Shown in pieces: positions 8,684 through 16,576 of a stretch of 64,000 nucleotides of DNA (the stretch's first letter is position 1; every line of letters begins with the position of its first letter). The stretch lies in NCBI RefSeq assembly GCF_904066215.1, contig NZ_LR880474.1:1550001-1614000 (forward strand), written 5' to 3'. The translations under genes were made by a program, and so were the position numbers. Origin of the DNA: Microbacterium sp. Nx66. Lineage in GTDB: Bacteria; Actinomycetota; Actinomycetes; Actinomycetales; Microbacteriaceae. The notes beneath the pieces were generated by a model. The model had not been told where the DNA came from, made no database searches, and was given only the letters and a program-made list of their open reading frames with translations.

Positions 8684-9784
8684 ATGACGACGATCGACGC
8701 CGAGACGAGCGTGGCTCCCCTGGAGTTCGCCGTGACGAAGAACCTGAACGCGGCCTCGCCGGCACGCGTCGCCGAAGTGCTGGAGAACCCCGGTTTCGGG
8801 GTCGTCTTCACCGACCACATGGTCGACATCTGCTGGTCGGTCAAGGGCGGCTGGCACCGTCCGCGTGTGCAGCCCTACGGCCCGATCCCGCTCGACCCCG
8901 CGGCGTCCGTGCTGCACTACGCACAGGAGATCTTCGAGGGCATCAAGGCCTACCGGCACGCCGACGGCTCGATCCACACCTTCCGTCCCGACCGCAACGC
9001 CGCGCGCCTGCAGGCGAGCGCCCGCCGCCTGGCGCTGCCGGAGCTGCCGACGGAGTACTTCATCCAGTCGCTGCGGGAGCTCATCGCCGTCGACGGCCGG
9101 TGGGTGCCGTCCGGTGCCGACCAGAGCCTGTACCTGCGACCGTTCATGTTCGCCAAGGAGGCCTTCCTCGGCGTGCGAGCGGCGCAGAAGGTCGCCTACT
9201 ACGTGATCGCCAGCCCCGCGGGCGCCTACTTCACCGGAGGCGTGAAGCCGGTGCGCATCTGGCTCTCCGAGGACTACGCCCGCGCCGGCCGCGGTGGCAC
9301 CGGCAAGGCGAAGACGGGGGGCAACTACGCCTCCAGCCTCCTGCCGCAGGCCGAGGCCAGCGCGAAGGGCTGCGACCAGGTCGTGTTCCTCAACGAGAAC
9401 CGCGACGTCGAGGAGCTCGGTGGCATGAACGTTGTGTTCGTCTTCAAGGACGGTCGTGTCGTCACGCCGGAGTCCGACAGCATCCTCGAGGGCATCACGC
9501 GGGATTCGCTGCTGCAGCTCGCCGAGGACCGCGGCTACACGGTCGAGAAGCGACCGATCTCGATCGACGAGTGGCGCGAGGGCGTGGCCTCCGGCGACAT
9601 CGTCGAGGTGTTCGCCTGTGGCACGGCCGCGGTCGTGACGCCGATCGGCGCGCTCGTGGGCGAGGGTTTCGACGAGCCGCAGCCGCTGGGCGAGCTGGCG
9701 CTGTCGCTCCGCGAGGAGCTCACCGACATCCAGTACGGCCGCCGCGAGGACAAGCACGGCTGGCTCCTCCGCCTCGACGCCTGA
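8684..9784 (+). CDS. ilvE: Branched-chain amino acid aminotransferase
   Basis: This PLP enzyme of fold type IV transfers an amino group from glutamate to 2-ketoisocaproate, 2-ketoisovalerate or 2-keto-3-methylvalerate, the last step of leucine, valine and isoleucine synthesis. Visible features are the substrate and PLP segments LHYAQEIFEGIKAY, YLRPFMFAKE, the catalytic lysine in AKTGGNYA (about Lys210), and EVFACGTAAVVTPIG near the C-terminus. At 366 residues it matches the BCAT group. The start is uncertain: GAGGA at 8667-8671 lies 12 nt before ATG 8684, while a TTG at 8672 is in frame but has no spacing. ATG 8684 is preferred. Confidence 0.93.
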   Translation: MTTIDAETSVAPLEFAVTKNLNAASPARVAEVLENPGFGVVFTDHMVDICWSVKGGWHRPRVQPYGPIPLDPAASVLHYAQEIFEGIKAYRHADGSIHTFRPDRNAARLQASARRLALPELPTEYFIQSLRELIAVDGRWVPSGADQSLYLRPFMFAKEAFLGVRAAQKVAYYVIASPAGAYFTGGVKPVRIWLSEDYARAGRGGTGKAKTGGNYASSLLPQAEASAKGCDQVVFLNENRDVEELGGMNVVFVFKDGRVVTPESDSILEGITRDSLLQLAEDRGYTVEKRPISIDEWREGVASGDIVEVFACGTAAVVTPIGALVGEGFDEPQPLGELALSLREELTDIQYGRREDKHGWLLRLDA

Positions 9785-9794
9785 TTCCATTCCC

Positions 9795-9872
9795 CGAGAC
9801 CCCGTCTTCCCGCCGACACCCCGCCGTGTCGACGCGTGGTAGGCGGGGTCTCGTCGTGTACCCGGGGTCTCG
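9795..9872. repeat. Repeat module, left copy: CGAGACCCCG ... CGGGGTCTCG x2
   Basis: The intergenic region before the AbiEi-like gene holds CGAGACCCCG at 9795-9804 and its exact complement CGGGGTCTCG at 9844-9853 and again at 9863-9872, so the two complementary-strand copies are offset by 19 bp. A small CGACAC/GTGTCG stem lies inside. The same set, with the same 19-bp offset, recurs on the far side of the gene (10982-11040). Confidence 0.7.
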
Positions 9873-9899
9873 CGCGCCGGGGTCGTTCCTGCACAGTGC

Positions 9900-9974
9900 G
9901 GGGGGAGTGGGGGATGAGGGGTGGGGGGTGTGGAGAACGGGGGGAGGAGAGGGTGAGCGGGGGAGAGTGGGGGG
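9900..9974 (+). promoter_or_regulatory. G-run tract with G-quadruplex potential upstream of the AbiEi-like gene
   Basis: The 75 nt just before the ATG at 9975 are almost only G, A and T and contain eight runs of three or more Gs (several of five or six) on the coding strand, split by short linkers. This is far more strand-asymmetric than the surrounding DNA. A DNA or RNA G-quadruplex could form over the start region; no normal -10 box is evident here. Confidence 0.6.
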
Positions 9975-10955
9975 ATGTCGCGGCGCCTCTCGTTCTCCGA
10001 TGCCTGGGATCTCGTGCGGTCGCGGGAGGAGGTCCTCGATGCGGGCGTCACGGAACGGGAGCTGGCGGCGGCGGTCGCGCACGGCAGGCTACGGCGCGTG
10101 CACCGCGGGGCGTACGTCGACGCGGATGTCTGGGACGAGCTGTGGCCGGAGGGGCGGCAGCTCGTGCGGGTGTGCGCCGTCCGCAGGGCCAGTCCGGGCG
10201 GGGGTCCCGTGTTCTCGCACCTCTCCGCCGCCGCGCTCTGGGGGCTGCCGCTCGTGGGGCCGATCCGGGACGACGTGCACACCGCGATCCGCAGCCGTCG
10301 GCACACCAGGACCGAGGCCGGGGTCGTCCGACACCAGATGATGCTCGACGAGGGCGATGTCGTCCGGCGGCACGGGCTCCGGTGCACGTCGCTGGCCCGC
10401 ACCGTGTTCGATCTCGCCCGACTGCTGCGACCGGAGGCCGTCGTCGCCGCGGGGGATGCGGCACTGCGGCTGGTCTCGGTCGACGGGCACGAGGTGGACC
10501 AGGATGCCGTCGCCGCCTGGCGGGCCGAAGTCGAAGGCCTGTGCGCGGCGGGACTCCGGGGTGTGCGGCGCGCGCGATGGATCGGAGCCTTCGCGGATGG
10601 ACGGGCGCAGCTCCCGGGCGAGAGCGTGAGTCGCCTCCAGTTGCATCGACTCGGGTTCCGAGACATCGATCTGCAGGTCCCCCTCGTGGGCTCCGACGGT
10701 GCTCGGTACTTCGCCGACTTCGGGTTCCCGCGGTCGCAGGCCCTCGGGGAGTTCGACGGGGAGGACAAGTACCGGGATGCGGAGCTGCGGACGATGCCCA
10801 CGGCGGCCGATGCGGTGATGGCGGAGAAGCACCGCGAGGACGAGATCCGCGGGGTGACCGGCTGGCGGGTGGTGCGCTGGGGCTCCCGGCACATCCGCAC
10901 CCCCGAGGACCTCGGACGACGGCTGGGCGCGTTCGGCGTCCGTCCTCCCGGATGA
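9975..10955 (+). CDS. AbiEi-like winged-helix protein with DUF559/Vsr-like C-terminal domain
   Basis: This 326-residue protein joins two recognisable parts. Residues 1-50 resemble the AbiEi antitoxin winged helix (GVTERELAAAVAHGRLRRVH, then RGAYV). Residues 240-325 resemble the DUF559/Vsr-like endonuclease fold, with ADFGFP (247-252), EFDGEDKY (259-266), EKHREDEIR (284-292) and GWRVVRW (296-302), the spacing expected of a PD-(D/E)XK-type core. No AbiEii nucleotidyltransferase toxin lies beside it, so it is not a standard type IV toxin-antitoxin pair. The G-rich tract runs right up to the ATG; GGGGGG could act as a weak ribosome-binding site. Repeat modules bracket it on both sides. A role in DNA recognition or nicking is plausible but unproven. 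Confidence 0.72.
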   Translation: MSRRLSFSDAWDLVRSREEVLDAGVTERELAAAVAHGRLRRVHRGAYVDADVWDELWPEGRQLVRVCAVRRASPGGGPVFSHLSAAALWGLPLVGPIRDDVHTAIRSRRHTRTEAGVVRHQMMLDEGDVVRRHGLRCTSLARTVFDLARLLRPEAVVAAGDAALRLVSVDGHEVDQDAVAAWRAEVEGLCAAGLRGVRRARWIGAFADGRAQLPGESVSRLQLHRLGFRDIDLQVPLVGSDGARYFADFGFPRSQALGEFDGEDKYRDAELRTMPTAADAVMAEKHREDEIRGVTGWRVVRWGSRHIRTPEDLGRRLGAFGVRPPG

Positions 10956-10981
10956 GTTCCGCCGAGGCCCCGGGCTTCCGT

Positions 10982-11049
10982 CGAGACCCCGCCTCTCCCG
11001 CGCAAGCGAACCGGGGTCTCGACGACAAACCGGGGTCTCGACGACAAAG
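10982..11049. repeat. Repeat module, right copy, with 19-bp tandem unit
   Basis: CGAGACCCCG (10982-10991) is followed by two copies of its complement CGGGGTCTCG (11012-11021, 11031-11040). The latter form a 19-bp tandem repeat, CGGGGTCTCGACGACAAA plus one base, repeated 11012-11030 and 11031-11049. The 19-bp offset is the same as in the left module at 9844/9863. Confidence 0.75.
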
Positions 11050-11058
11050 AGGGGGATC

Positions 11059-11064
11059 TAGGCT
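11059..11064 (+). promoter_or_regulatory. -10 box (TAGGCT) of leaderless FAH-family gene
   Basis: TAGGCT, 6 nt, then ATG 11071. It begins 10 bp after the end of the tandem repeat. Confidence 0.5.
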
Positions 11065-11070
11065 GGAGGC

Positions 11071-11850
11071 ATGAAGATCGCCCGGTTCAGCCACGACGAC
11101 GCCATCATGTACGGGATCATCGACGACCGCGAGCTCGTGGTCCTCGCCGGGGACCCGATGTTCTCGGGGTATGAGACCACCGGCGCCCGCGTCCCGCTGA
11201 CCGAGGTCACGCTGCTCGCGCCCGTCATCCCGCGCTCCAAGGTCGTGTGCGTCGGCAAGAACTACCACGATCACGCCGCCGAGATGGGCGGAGTGGCCCC
11301 CGAGGAGCCGCTGCTGTTCCTCAAGCCGAACACCGCCGTGATCGGCCCGGATGACGCGATCGTGCGTCCCACCGCGCTGTCCGAGCGCACGGAGTACGAG
11401 GGCGAGCTCGTGGTCGTGATCGGACGGATCGCGAAGAACGTGAAGGCGGAGAACGCCCTCGACCACGTGCTCGGCTACACGATCGGCAACGACGTCACCG
11501 CACGCGACCTGCAGCGCAAGGACGGGCAGTGGTCGCGGGCGAAGGGCTTCGACACGTTCTGCCCGCTCGGACCCGTGATCGAGACGGACTTCGACCCCGC
11601 GCAGGCCACGATCGAGACGCGGGTCAACGGCGAGGTCCGCCAGCACGCGCCGCTCACCGACATGATCCACTCGGTCGCCGCGATCATCGAGTACGCCTCC
11701 GCGGTGTTCACGCTCCTTCCGGGCGACGTCATCATGACGGGGACACCCGCGGGCGTCGGCACGTTCGAGGCGGGCGACACCGTCGAGGTGGAGATCTCCG
11801 GACTCGGCATCCTGCGCAACCCCGTGCGCGACGCCGCTCCCGCGTCATGA
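11071..11850 (+). CDS. Fumarylacetoacetate hydrolase family protein
   Basis: This 259-residue enzyme has the FAH fold, which uses a divalent metal to cleave C-C bonds or isomerise or decarboxylate 2-oxo acids. It shows the catalytic motif GKNYHDHAAEMGG (about 62-74), the metal-ligand glutamates in TEYEGELVVVIG (about 110-121), GNDVTARDLQRKDGQW and the C-terminal GDVIMTGTPAGVG. The short single-domain form fits the FahA-like/HpcE/acylpyruvate hydrolase group rather than true fumarylacetoacetase. Substrate is not determined. The start follows a TAGGCT box by 6 nt. It overlaps the next gene by ATGA and heads a three-gene operon. Confidence 0.88.
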   Translation: MKIARFSHDDAIMYGIIDDRELVVLAGDPMFSGYETTGARVPLTEVTLLAPVIPRSKVVCVGKNYHDHAAEMGGVAPEEPLLFLKPNTAVIGPDDAIVRPTALSERTEYEGELVVVIGRIAKNVKAENALDHVLGYTIGNDVTARDLQRKDGQWSRAKGFDTFCPLGPVIETDFDPAQATIETRVNGEVRQHAPLTDMIHSVAAIIEYASAVFTLLPGDVIMTGTPAGVGTFEAGDTVEVEISGLGILRNPVRDAAPAS

Positions 11851-13106
11851 CCGACGTCGCCCTCACGGCGACGCAGCAGCAGGCGGTCCAGCGCCGCACC
11901 GTGCTCGTGCTGTCGCTGGGGCAGGTGCTGGGCGGCATCGCCTTCGGCGCCACCGTGTCGCTCGGTGCGCTGCTCGCCGCGGACATCTCCGGCAGCGACG
12001 CGCTCTCCGGGCTCGCGACGGCATCGGTGACCCTGGGCGCCGCGCTCTGCGCGATCCCGCTCGCCCGGATGGCCGCACGGCTCGGACGCCGCCGCGCCCT
12101 CACCCTCGGCAATCTCTTCGCCCTCGTCGGCATCGCCGTGGTGATCCTCGCGGCGTCGGTGCGCGTCTTCCCGCTCCTGCTCGTCGGCATCCTGCTGATC
12201 GGTGCGGGGAACGCGGGCAACCTGCAATCCCGGTTCGCGGCCACGGACCTCGCGGCGCCGCAGCACCGCGGGCGTGACCTCTCGATCGTCGTCTGGTCCA
12301 CCACGATCGGCGGCGTGGCGGGACCGCTGCTGCTCGGCCCGGGGGAGATCGTCGGACAGGCGATCGGGATGCCTCCGCAGACGGGTTCCTACGTCTTCTC
12401 GTTCGTCGCGCAGTGCGCGGCGCTCGCGCTCTACCTCGTCGCCCTCCGCCCCGATCCGCTGCTGGCCGCGCAGCGACTCGCTCAGGCCGCCGCCGCGACG
12501 ACGAGCGCCGTCGTGGCGGACCGCCCGCGCGTGGCCCGCTACGCGATCTTCGCCATCGCGGGGTCGCACGTGGTGATGGCGTCGGTCATGGCGATGACCC
12601 CGGTGCATCTCTCGCACATGGCCCACGGCGCTCACGGTGCGGCGGCGACACCGGCGGACGTCTCAGCGCTCGTCGGCATCACCATCGCGCTGCACGTCGG
12701 CGGCATGTACGCGCTCTCGCCGGTGTTCGGCGTGCTGGCCGACCGCTGGGGGCGGCTGCGCGTGGTGCTGCTCGGGCAGGCTCTGCTCGGCGGCGCCCTG
12801 GCCTTCGCCGTCTTCGCGGGCACCGAGGCGTGGGGCGTCATGGTCGCCCTCATCCTCCTCGGCCTCGGCTGGAGTGCCGCGACGGTCGCCGGTGCCGCGC
12901 TGCTCACCGAAGCCTCCGCGCCCGAGGTGCGCACTCGTCGTCAGGGACGCAGCGACTCGCTGATGAGCCTGTCCGCCGCCGCCGGGTCCGTCCTCGCCGG
13001 CATCGTGCTGTCGAACTTCCAGTACGCCGGGCTCGGCATCGCGGCCTCGGTGCTCGTCCTCGCGATCGTCGCGCTGTCACCGCTCGCCCGGAGCAGCGCG
13101 CGGTGA
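11847..13106 (+). CDS. MFS transporter, 12-TM
   Basis: This 419-residue permease has twelve predicted helices in two halves. The loop after helix 2 (LARMAARLGRRRALTLGN) and the mid-protein FGVLADRWGRLRVVLLGQ are both the basic motif A of MFS carriers. A histidine-rich segment (HLSHMAHGAHGA) lies in the loop following helix 7, unusual and possibly metal-interacting. It is translationally coupled on both sides (ATGA with the hydrolase, GTGA with the methyltransferase). The substrate is unknown; either uptake of the hydrolase substrate or export would fit the context. Confidence 0.85.
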   Translation: MTDVALTATQQQAVQRRTVLVLSLGQVLGGIAFGATVSLGALLAADISGSDALSGLATASVTLGAALCAIPLARMAARLGRRRALTLGNLFALVGIAVVILAASVRVFPLLLVGILLIGAGNAGNLQSRFAATDLAAPQHRGRDLSIVVWSTTIGGVAGPLLLGPGEIVGQAIGMPPQTGSYVFSFVAQCAALALYLVALRPDPLLAAQRLAQAAAATTSAVVADRPRVARYAIFAIAGSHVVMASVMAMTPVHLSHMAHGAHGAAATPADVSALVGITIALHVGGMYALSPVFGVLADRWGRLRVVLLGQALLGGALAFAVFAGTEAWGVMVALILLGLGWSAATVAGAALLTEASAPEVRTRRQGRSDSLMSLSAAAGSVLAGIVLSNFQYAGLGIAASVLVLAIVALSPLARSSAR

Positions 13107-13867
13107 AGGCCTGGGACGGCGTCGGAGAGGCCTATGCCGCTTCGTACGCCGCCCTGTGCGCCGGGACCTTCGAGCCTCTCACCGCCGCACTCGGCCCGGC
13201 GGAGGGTCGTGGCCTGCTGGACGTCGGCGCGGGGGAAGGCCGTCTCACGTCCCGCTTCGCACGCCGGGGATGGGACGTCACAGCCTGCGAGCCCGAGCCG
13301 ACGATGCGTGCCGTCGCCCACCGGGAGCACCCGACGCTGCGCATCGTCGAGGGCGGGCTGCCGACGCTGCCCTTCGGCGACGGGTCCTTCGATGCCGCCG
13401 TGGCGAACTTCGTGCTGAACCACGTCTCCTCCCCGCGGACCGCCGCCCGCGAGCTGGGTCGGGTCGCGCGTGGTCCGGTCGCCGCGACGATCTGGACCCG
13501 TTCGCCGTCGTGGTTCTGGGCGGAGGTCGTCGAACGCGCGGGGTTGCCGCCGTACGCGGGGGAGAGGCTCCCCGCCGAAGAGGACTTCGCACGCACCCCG
13601 GACGGCTTCGCGGACGTGCTCACCGACGCCGGGCTCCCGGAGGTCGTGGTCACCGAGCACACCTGGACGTGGGAGGCCGACCCCGGCGCGCTGTGGACCT
13701 CCGTCGAAGGGGGTGTGGCCGGCGCCGGCGCCCAGTACGCCCTGCTCTCCACGGCCGAGCGCCGCCGGTTCCGCGCGGGGTTCGAGGAGACGGTCGCGGC
13801 GCATCGGGTGGGAACAGTGCTGCCCCTGGAGCACCGCGCGGCGGTGGCGGTCTCGCGCCGGGGCTGA
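13103..13867 (+). CDS. SAM-dependent class I methyltransferase
   Basis: This 254-residue methyltransferase starts at a GTG that overlaps the preceding stop (GTGA). Motif I is LLDVGAGEGRLT (about 38-49), followed by an acidic residue after strand 2 (ACEPEPTM), and FDAAVANFVLNHV as motifs II/III. The Rossmann-type fold binds S-adenosylmethionine; the acceptor substrate cannot be inferred. It is the last gene of the operon with the hydrolase and transporter. UbiE/Methyltransf_11-like proteins are the nearest general group. Confidence 0.85.
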   Translation: MKAWDGVGEAYAASYAALCAGTFEPLTAALGPAEGRGLLDVGAGEGRLTSRFARRGWDVTACEPEPTMRAVAHREHPTLRIVEGGLPTLPFGDGSFDAAVANFVLNHVSSPRTAARELGRVARGPVAATIWTRSPSWFWAEVVERAGLPPYAGERLPAEEDFARTPDGFADVLTDAGLPEVVVTEHTWTWEADPGALWTSVEGGVAGAGAQYALLSTAERRRFRAGFEETVAAHRVGTVLPLEHRAAVAVSRRG

Positions 13868-13881
13868 CCCGCCCGCACCCG

Positions 13882-13887
13882 TAGAAT
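13882..13887 (+). promoter_or_regulatory. -10 box (TAGAAT) of gltX
   Basis: TAGAAT ends 9 nt before the gltX ATG, so the mRNA would have at most a 2-3 nt leader. Confidence 0.45.
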
Positions 13888-13896
13888 CGAAGGGCT

Positions 13897-15402
13897 ATGG
13901 CTACTCCGCATCCCCTCACCACGACCGCCAGCGGCGCCGACGTCCGCGTCCGCTTCTGCCCCTCTCCGACGGGGCTGCCGCACGTCGGCATGGTCCGCAC
14001 GGCTCTGTACAACTGGGCCTATGCCCGTCACAACGGCGGGAAGATGGTGTTCCGCATCGAGGACACCGACGCCGCGCGCGACAGCGAGGAGAGCTTCCGC
14101 CAGCTCGTCGACGCGCTCACGTGGCTGAAGATCGACTGGGACGAGGGTGTCGAGGTCGGCGGCCCGCACGCCTCGTACCGGCAGTCCGAGCGGCACGACA
14201 TCTACCGCGAGGTGATCGACAAGCTCCTCGCGACGGGCGCGCTCTACGAGAGCTACTCGACGGCCGAGGAGATCGACGCCCGCAACGAGACCAACGGCCG
14301 CGCGAAGCAGCTCGGCTACGACAACTTCGACCGTGACCTCACCGACGAGCAGAAGGCCGCCTTCCGCGCCGAGGGCCGGCAGCCCGCCCTCCGCCTGCGG
14401 GTGCCGGACGAGGACCTCACGTACGTCGACCTCATCCGCGGCGAGGTCACCTTCCCCGCGGGCTCCTTCCCGGACTTCGTCGTCGTGCGCCCGAACGGGG
14501 TGCCGCTGTACACCTTCGTGAACCCCGTCGACGACGCGCTGATGGGCATCACGCACGTGCTCCGCGGCGAAGACCTCATGCCCTCCACCGCGCGCCAGCT
14601 CTCGCTCTACGCCGCTCTCATCGACGCGGGTGTGACGACGTTCGTGCCGCGGTTCGCCCACATGCCGCTCGTGCTGGGGGAGACCGGCAACAAGAAGCTC
14701 TCCAAGCGTGACCCCCAGGCCGATCTGTTCCTGCACCGGGAGCGCGGCTTCATCCATGAGGGCCTCCTGAACTACCTCGCGCTCCTGGGCTGGTCGATCG
14801 GCCCGGACCGCGACGTGTTCTCGCTCGACGAGTTCATCGCCGCGTTCGACATCGAGAACGTGAACCCCAACCCGGCCCGCTTCGACCAGAAGAAGGCCGA
14901 GTCGATCAACGGCGACCACATCCGCATGCTCGACGTGAAGGACTTCGCCGAGCGCACGGTGCCGTACCTCGCCGCGGCCGGTCTGTTCGACGAGCCGACC
15001 CACGAGCAGCTCGTCCTCGCCTTCCGCGCGGCGCCGCTGGTGCAGGAGCGCGTGCAGCTGCTGGGCGAGGTGCCGGGCATGCTCGGCTTCCTGTTCCGCG
15101 ACGAGGTGTCGTACGACGCGGATGCGCTCAAGGGGCTGCCGGCCAACGCCGCCGCGGTGCTGGACGCCTGCGTCACCGCGCTGGAGCCGGTCGCCGACTT
15201 CACCCCGGAGAAGATCCAGGAGGCGCTCTCGACGGCGCTCGTGGAGAACCTCGAGCTCAAGCCGCGCGTGGCCTACGGGCCGCCGCGCGTGGCCATCACC
15301 GGCCGCCGCGTCTCGCCGCCCCTGTTCGAGTCGATGGAGCTGCTGGGCAAGGACGAGTCGCTGCGCCGCCTGCGCGCGCTCTCGGCGTTCCTCGCGAACT
15401 GA
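13897..15402 (+). CDS. gltX: Glutamyl-tRNA synthetase
   Basis: This 501-residue class I synthetase attaches glutamate to tRNA-Glu. The HIGH-type motif is [10 protein letters not shown] (about 24-33) and the KMSKS-type motif is KKLSKRD (about 266-272). The C-terminal third is the helical anticodon-binding domain. In actinobacteria GltX is generally non-discriminating and also charges tRNA-Gln with glutamate for later amidation by GatCAB. It is therefore notable that tRNA-Gln lies 100 bp downstream on the same strand. The mRNA is predicted to be almost leaderless. Confidence 0.96.
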   Translation: MATPHPLTTTASGADVRVRFCPSPTGLPHVGMVRTALYNWAYARHNGGKMVFRIEDTDAARDSEESFRQLVDALTWLKIDWDEGVEVGGPHASYRQSERHDIYREVIDKLLATGALYESYSTAEEIDARNETNGRAKQLGYDNFDRDLTDEQKAAFRAEGRQPALRLRVPDEDLTYVDLIRGEVTFPAGSFPDFVVVRPNGVPLYTFVNPVDDALMGITHVLRGEDLMPSTARQLSLYAALIDAGVTTFVPRFAHMPLVLGETGNKKLSKRDPQADLFLHRERGFIHEGLLNYLALLGWSIGPDRDVFSLDEFIAAFDIENVNPNPARFDQKKAESINGDHIRMLDVKDFAERTVPYLAAAGLFDEPTHEQLVLAFRAAPLVQERVQLLGEVPGMLGFLFRDEVSYDADALKGLPANAAAVLDACVTALEPVADFTPEKIQEALSTALVENLELKPRVAYGPPRVAITGRRVSPPLFESMELLGKDESLRRLRALSAFLAN

Positions 15403-15413
15403 TCCGCGACGCG

Positions 15414-15464
15414 CCCGAGCGGCGACACGGCACCGGTGGTTTTGGTGATCGGTCGCCGCTCGGG
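15414..15464. terminator. Hairpin after gltX, right arm inside the tRNA-Gln promoter
   Basis: CCCGAGCGGCGAC (15414-15426) and its perfect complement (15452-15464) enclose 25 nt and begin 12 nt after the gltX stop. The right arm is also the spacer between the -35 and -10 boxes of the tRNA-Gln promoter. Confidence 0.6.
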
Positions 15465-15470
15465 TAAGCT
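15442..15470 (+). promoter_or_regulatory. tRNA-Gln promoter (TTGGTG, 17 bp, TAAGCT)
   Basis: A -35 element TTGGTG (15442-15447), a 17-bp spacer and a -10 element TAAGCT (15465-15470) precede the tRNA gene, giving a start near 15477. Confidence 0.6.
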
Positions 15471-15502
15471 TGACTCTCGGTGCGAGGCTCCGGTTTCGCC
15501 CT

Positions 15503-15574
15503 TGGGGTATGGTGTAATTGGCAACACGGCTGATTCTGGTTCAGTTGTTCTTGGTTCGAGTCCAGGTACCCCAG
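15503..15574 (+). tRNA. tRNA-Gln (anticodon CTG)
   Basis: A 72-nt cloverleaf: acceptor TGGGGTA pairs with TACCCCA, anticodon arm GCTGA-TTCTGGT-TCAGT gives anticodon CTG, and the T-arm contains GGTTCGAGTCC. The discriminator is G and CCA is not encoded. It is probably glutamylated by GltX and amidated by GatCAB. Confidence 0.95.
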
Positions 15575-15580
15575 CACTTC

Positions 15581-15612
15581 GAAAACCCCCGCTCCGGCGG
15601 GGGTTTTCTCGT
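15581..15612 (+). terminator. Terminator of tRNA-Gln
   Basis: GAAAACCCCCGC-TCCG-GCGGGGGTTTTC forms a 12-bp perfect stem with a 4-nt loop and T-rich right arm, 6 nt after the tRNA. Confidence 0.9.
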
Positions 15613-15635
15613 TCCCCCGGCAGGAACGTCAGTGC

Positions 15636-16487
15636 TCACGCAGCTTCGAGGAAGGGCTCGTACCGGTAGCCCGCCTCGTCGAGGATCGAGACCGTGGATT
15701 CGGGGACCTCTTCGAACGCACCGGGCAGATCGTTCAGCGGCTCGGAGACGATCACGTGCGCCCGGCGACCGAAGACGCGAAGACGTTCCGCATCGGGGTA
15801 CATCCGACGAAGAGTCTCGATGTCGGTGGAGTGGAAGAGGGAGCGGGAGCGTCCGGCGGTCGAATAGCGGATCGCCCACACGGTGGCGCCGTCGGAGACC
15901 GCGAAGGTGCCCTGCACCGGGAAGCGGATGCCATGCTCGTGGCCCACTCGCTCGGCCTCCCGGATGGCCGCCCGCATCCCCGCGATCGGATCGTCCTGCA
16001 GGCCGAGTGTCAGGGCGAGGTGGAACAGCACCTCGGAGTCGGTGGTGCCCTGGATCTCCGGGTAGAGGGAGGGATCGACGGCGAGAGTGAGGTCGCGTTT
16101 CACCGTCAGGAAGTCCGTCAGGCCGCCGTTGTGCATGAAGAGCCAGTTCGCGTGCCGGAACGGGTGGCAGTTGGTCTGCTGGACCGGCGGCCCGGCGGCG
16201 GCTCTCACATGGCTGAAGAACAGCGGGCTGCGGATCATGCGGGAGATCTCGCGCAGGTTCAGATCGTTCCAGGCGGGCTCCATGCTCCGGAACAGCGCGG
16301 GCCCCGGCGGCTGCCCCGAGTCCTCACGGTTCGACACCGGATACCAGCCGAGGCCGAAGCCGTCTCCGTTCACGGTCTCCGCACCGAGTGGCGAGTCCAG
16401 GGACTGCGCCACGAGCGAATGTCGCGCGTCGAGGATCACCTCCGACGGGTGCAGCGGTTCTCCCACATACGCCAGCCACCGACACAT
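15636..16487 (-). CDS. Class II glutamine amidotransferase (YafJ/EgtC-like)
   Basis: This 283-residue protein is an N-terminal nucleophile hydrolase of the class II glutaminase type. Cys2 (MCRWLAYVG) becomes the catalytic residue after Met removal, and NGDGFGLGWY (about 40-49), SHVRAA (about 92-97) and FMHNGGLTDF are the conserved glutamine-binding segments. It has no synthase partner domain, so it resembles stand-alone YafJ or EgtC. EgtC removes glutamate in ergothioneine synthesis, but no other egt gene is nearby, so I leave the substrate open. The ATG has GAGGTG upstream. Confidence 0.85.
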   Translation of the reverse strand: MCRWLAYVGEPLHPSEVILDARHSLVAQSLDSPLGAETVNGDGFGLGWYPVSNREDSGQPPGPALFRSMEPAWNDLNLREISRMIRSPLFFSHVRAAAGPPVQQTNCHPFRHANWLFMHNGGLTDFLTVKRDLTLAVDPSLYPEIQGTTDSEVLFHLALTLGLQDDPIAGMRAAIREAERVGHEHGIRFPVQGTFAVSDGATVWAIRYSTAGRSRSLFHSTDIETLRRMYPDAERLRVFGRRAHVIVSEPLNDLPGAFEEVPESTVSILDEAGYRYEPFLEAA

Positions 16488-16576
16488 GTCGACACCTCGT
16501 CCCCGACCCGATCAGGTCTGTGCCCGACGATACGCTCGGTCGGCCTCCCCGGCGAGACCCGCGGATGGTGAACCGG

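Noticed and set aside
9975..10955. A complete type IV toxin-antitoxin (AbiE) system
   Set aside because: No AbiEii nucleotidyltransferase gene is adjacent on either strand.
11012..11049. Tandem 19-bp repeat as a CRISPR array
   Set aside because: Only two adjacent copies, no spacers and no cas genes.
15636..16487. EgtC of ergothioneine synthesis
   Set aside because: No egtA, egtB, egtD or egtE homologue is adjacent, so only the generic class II amidotransferase call is kept.
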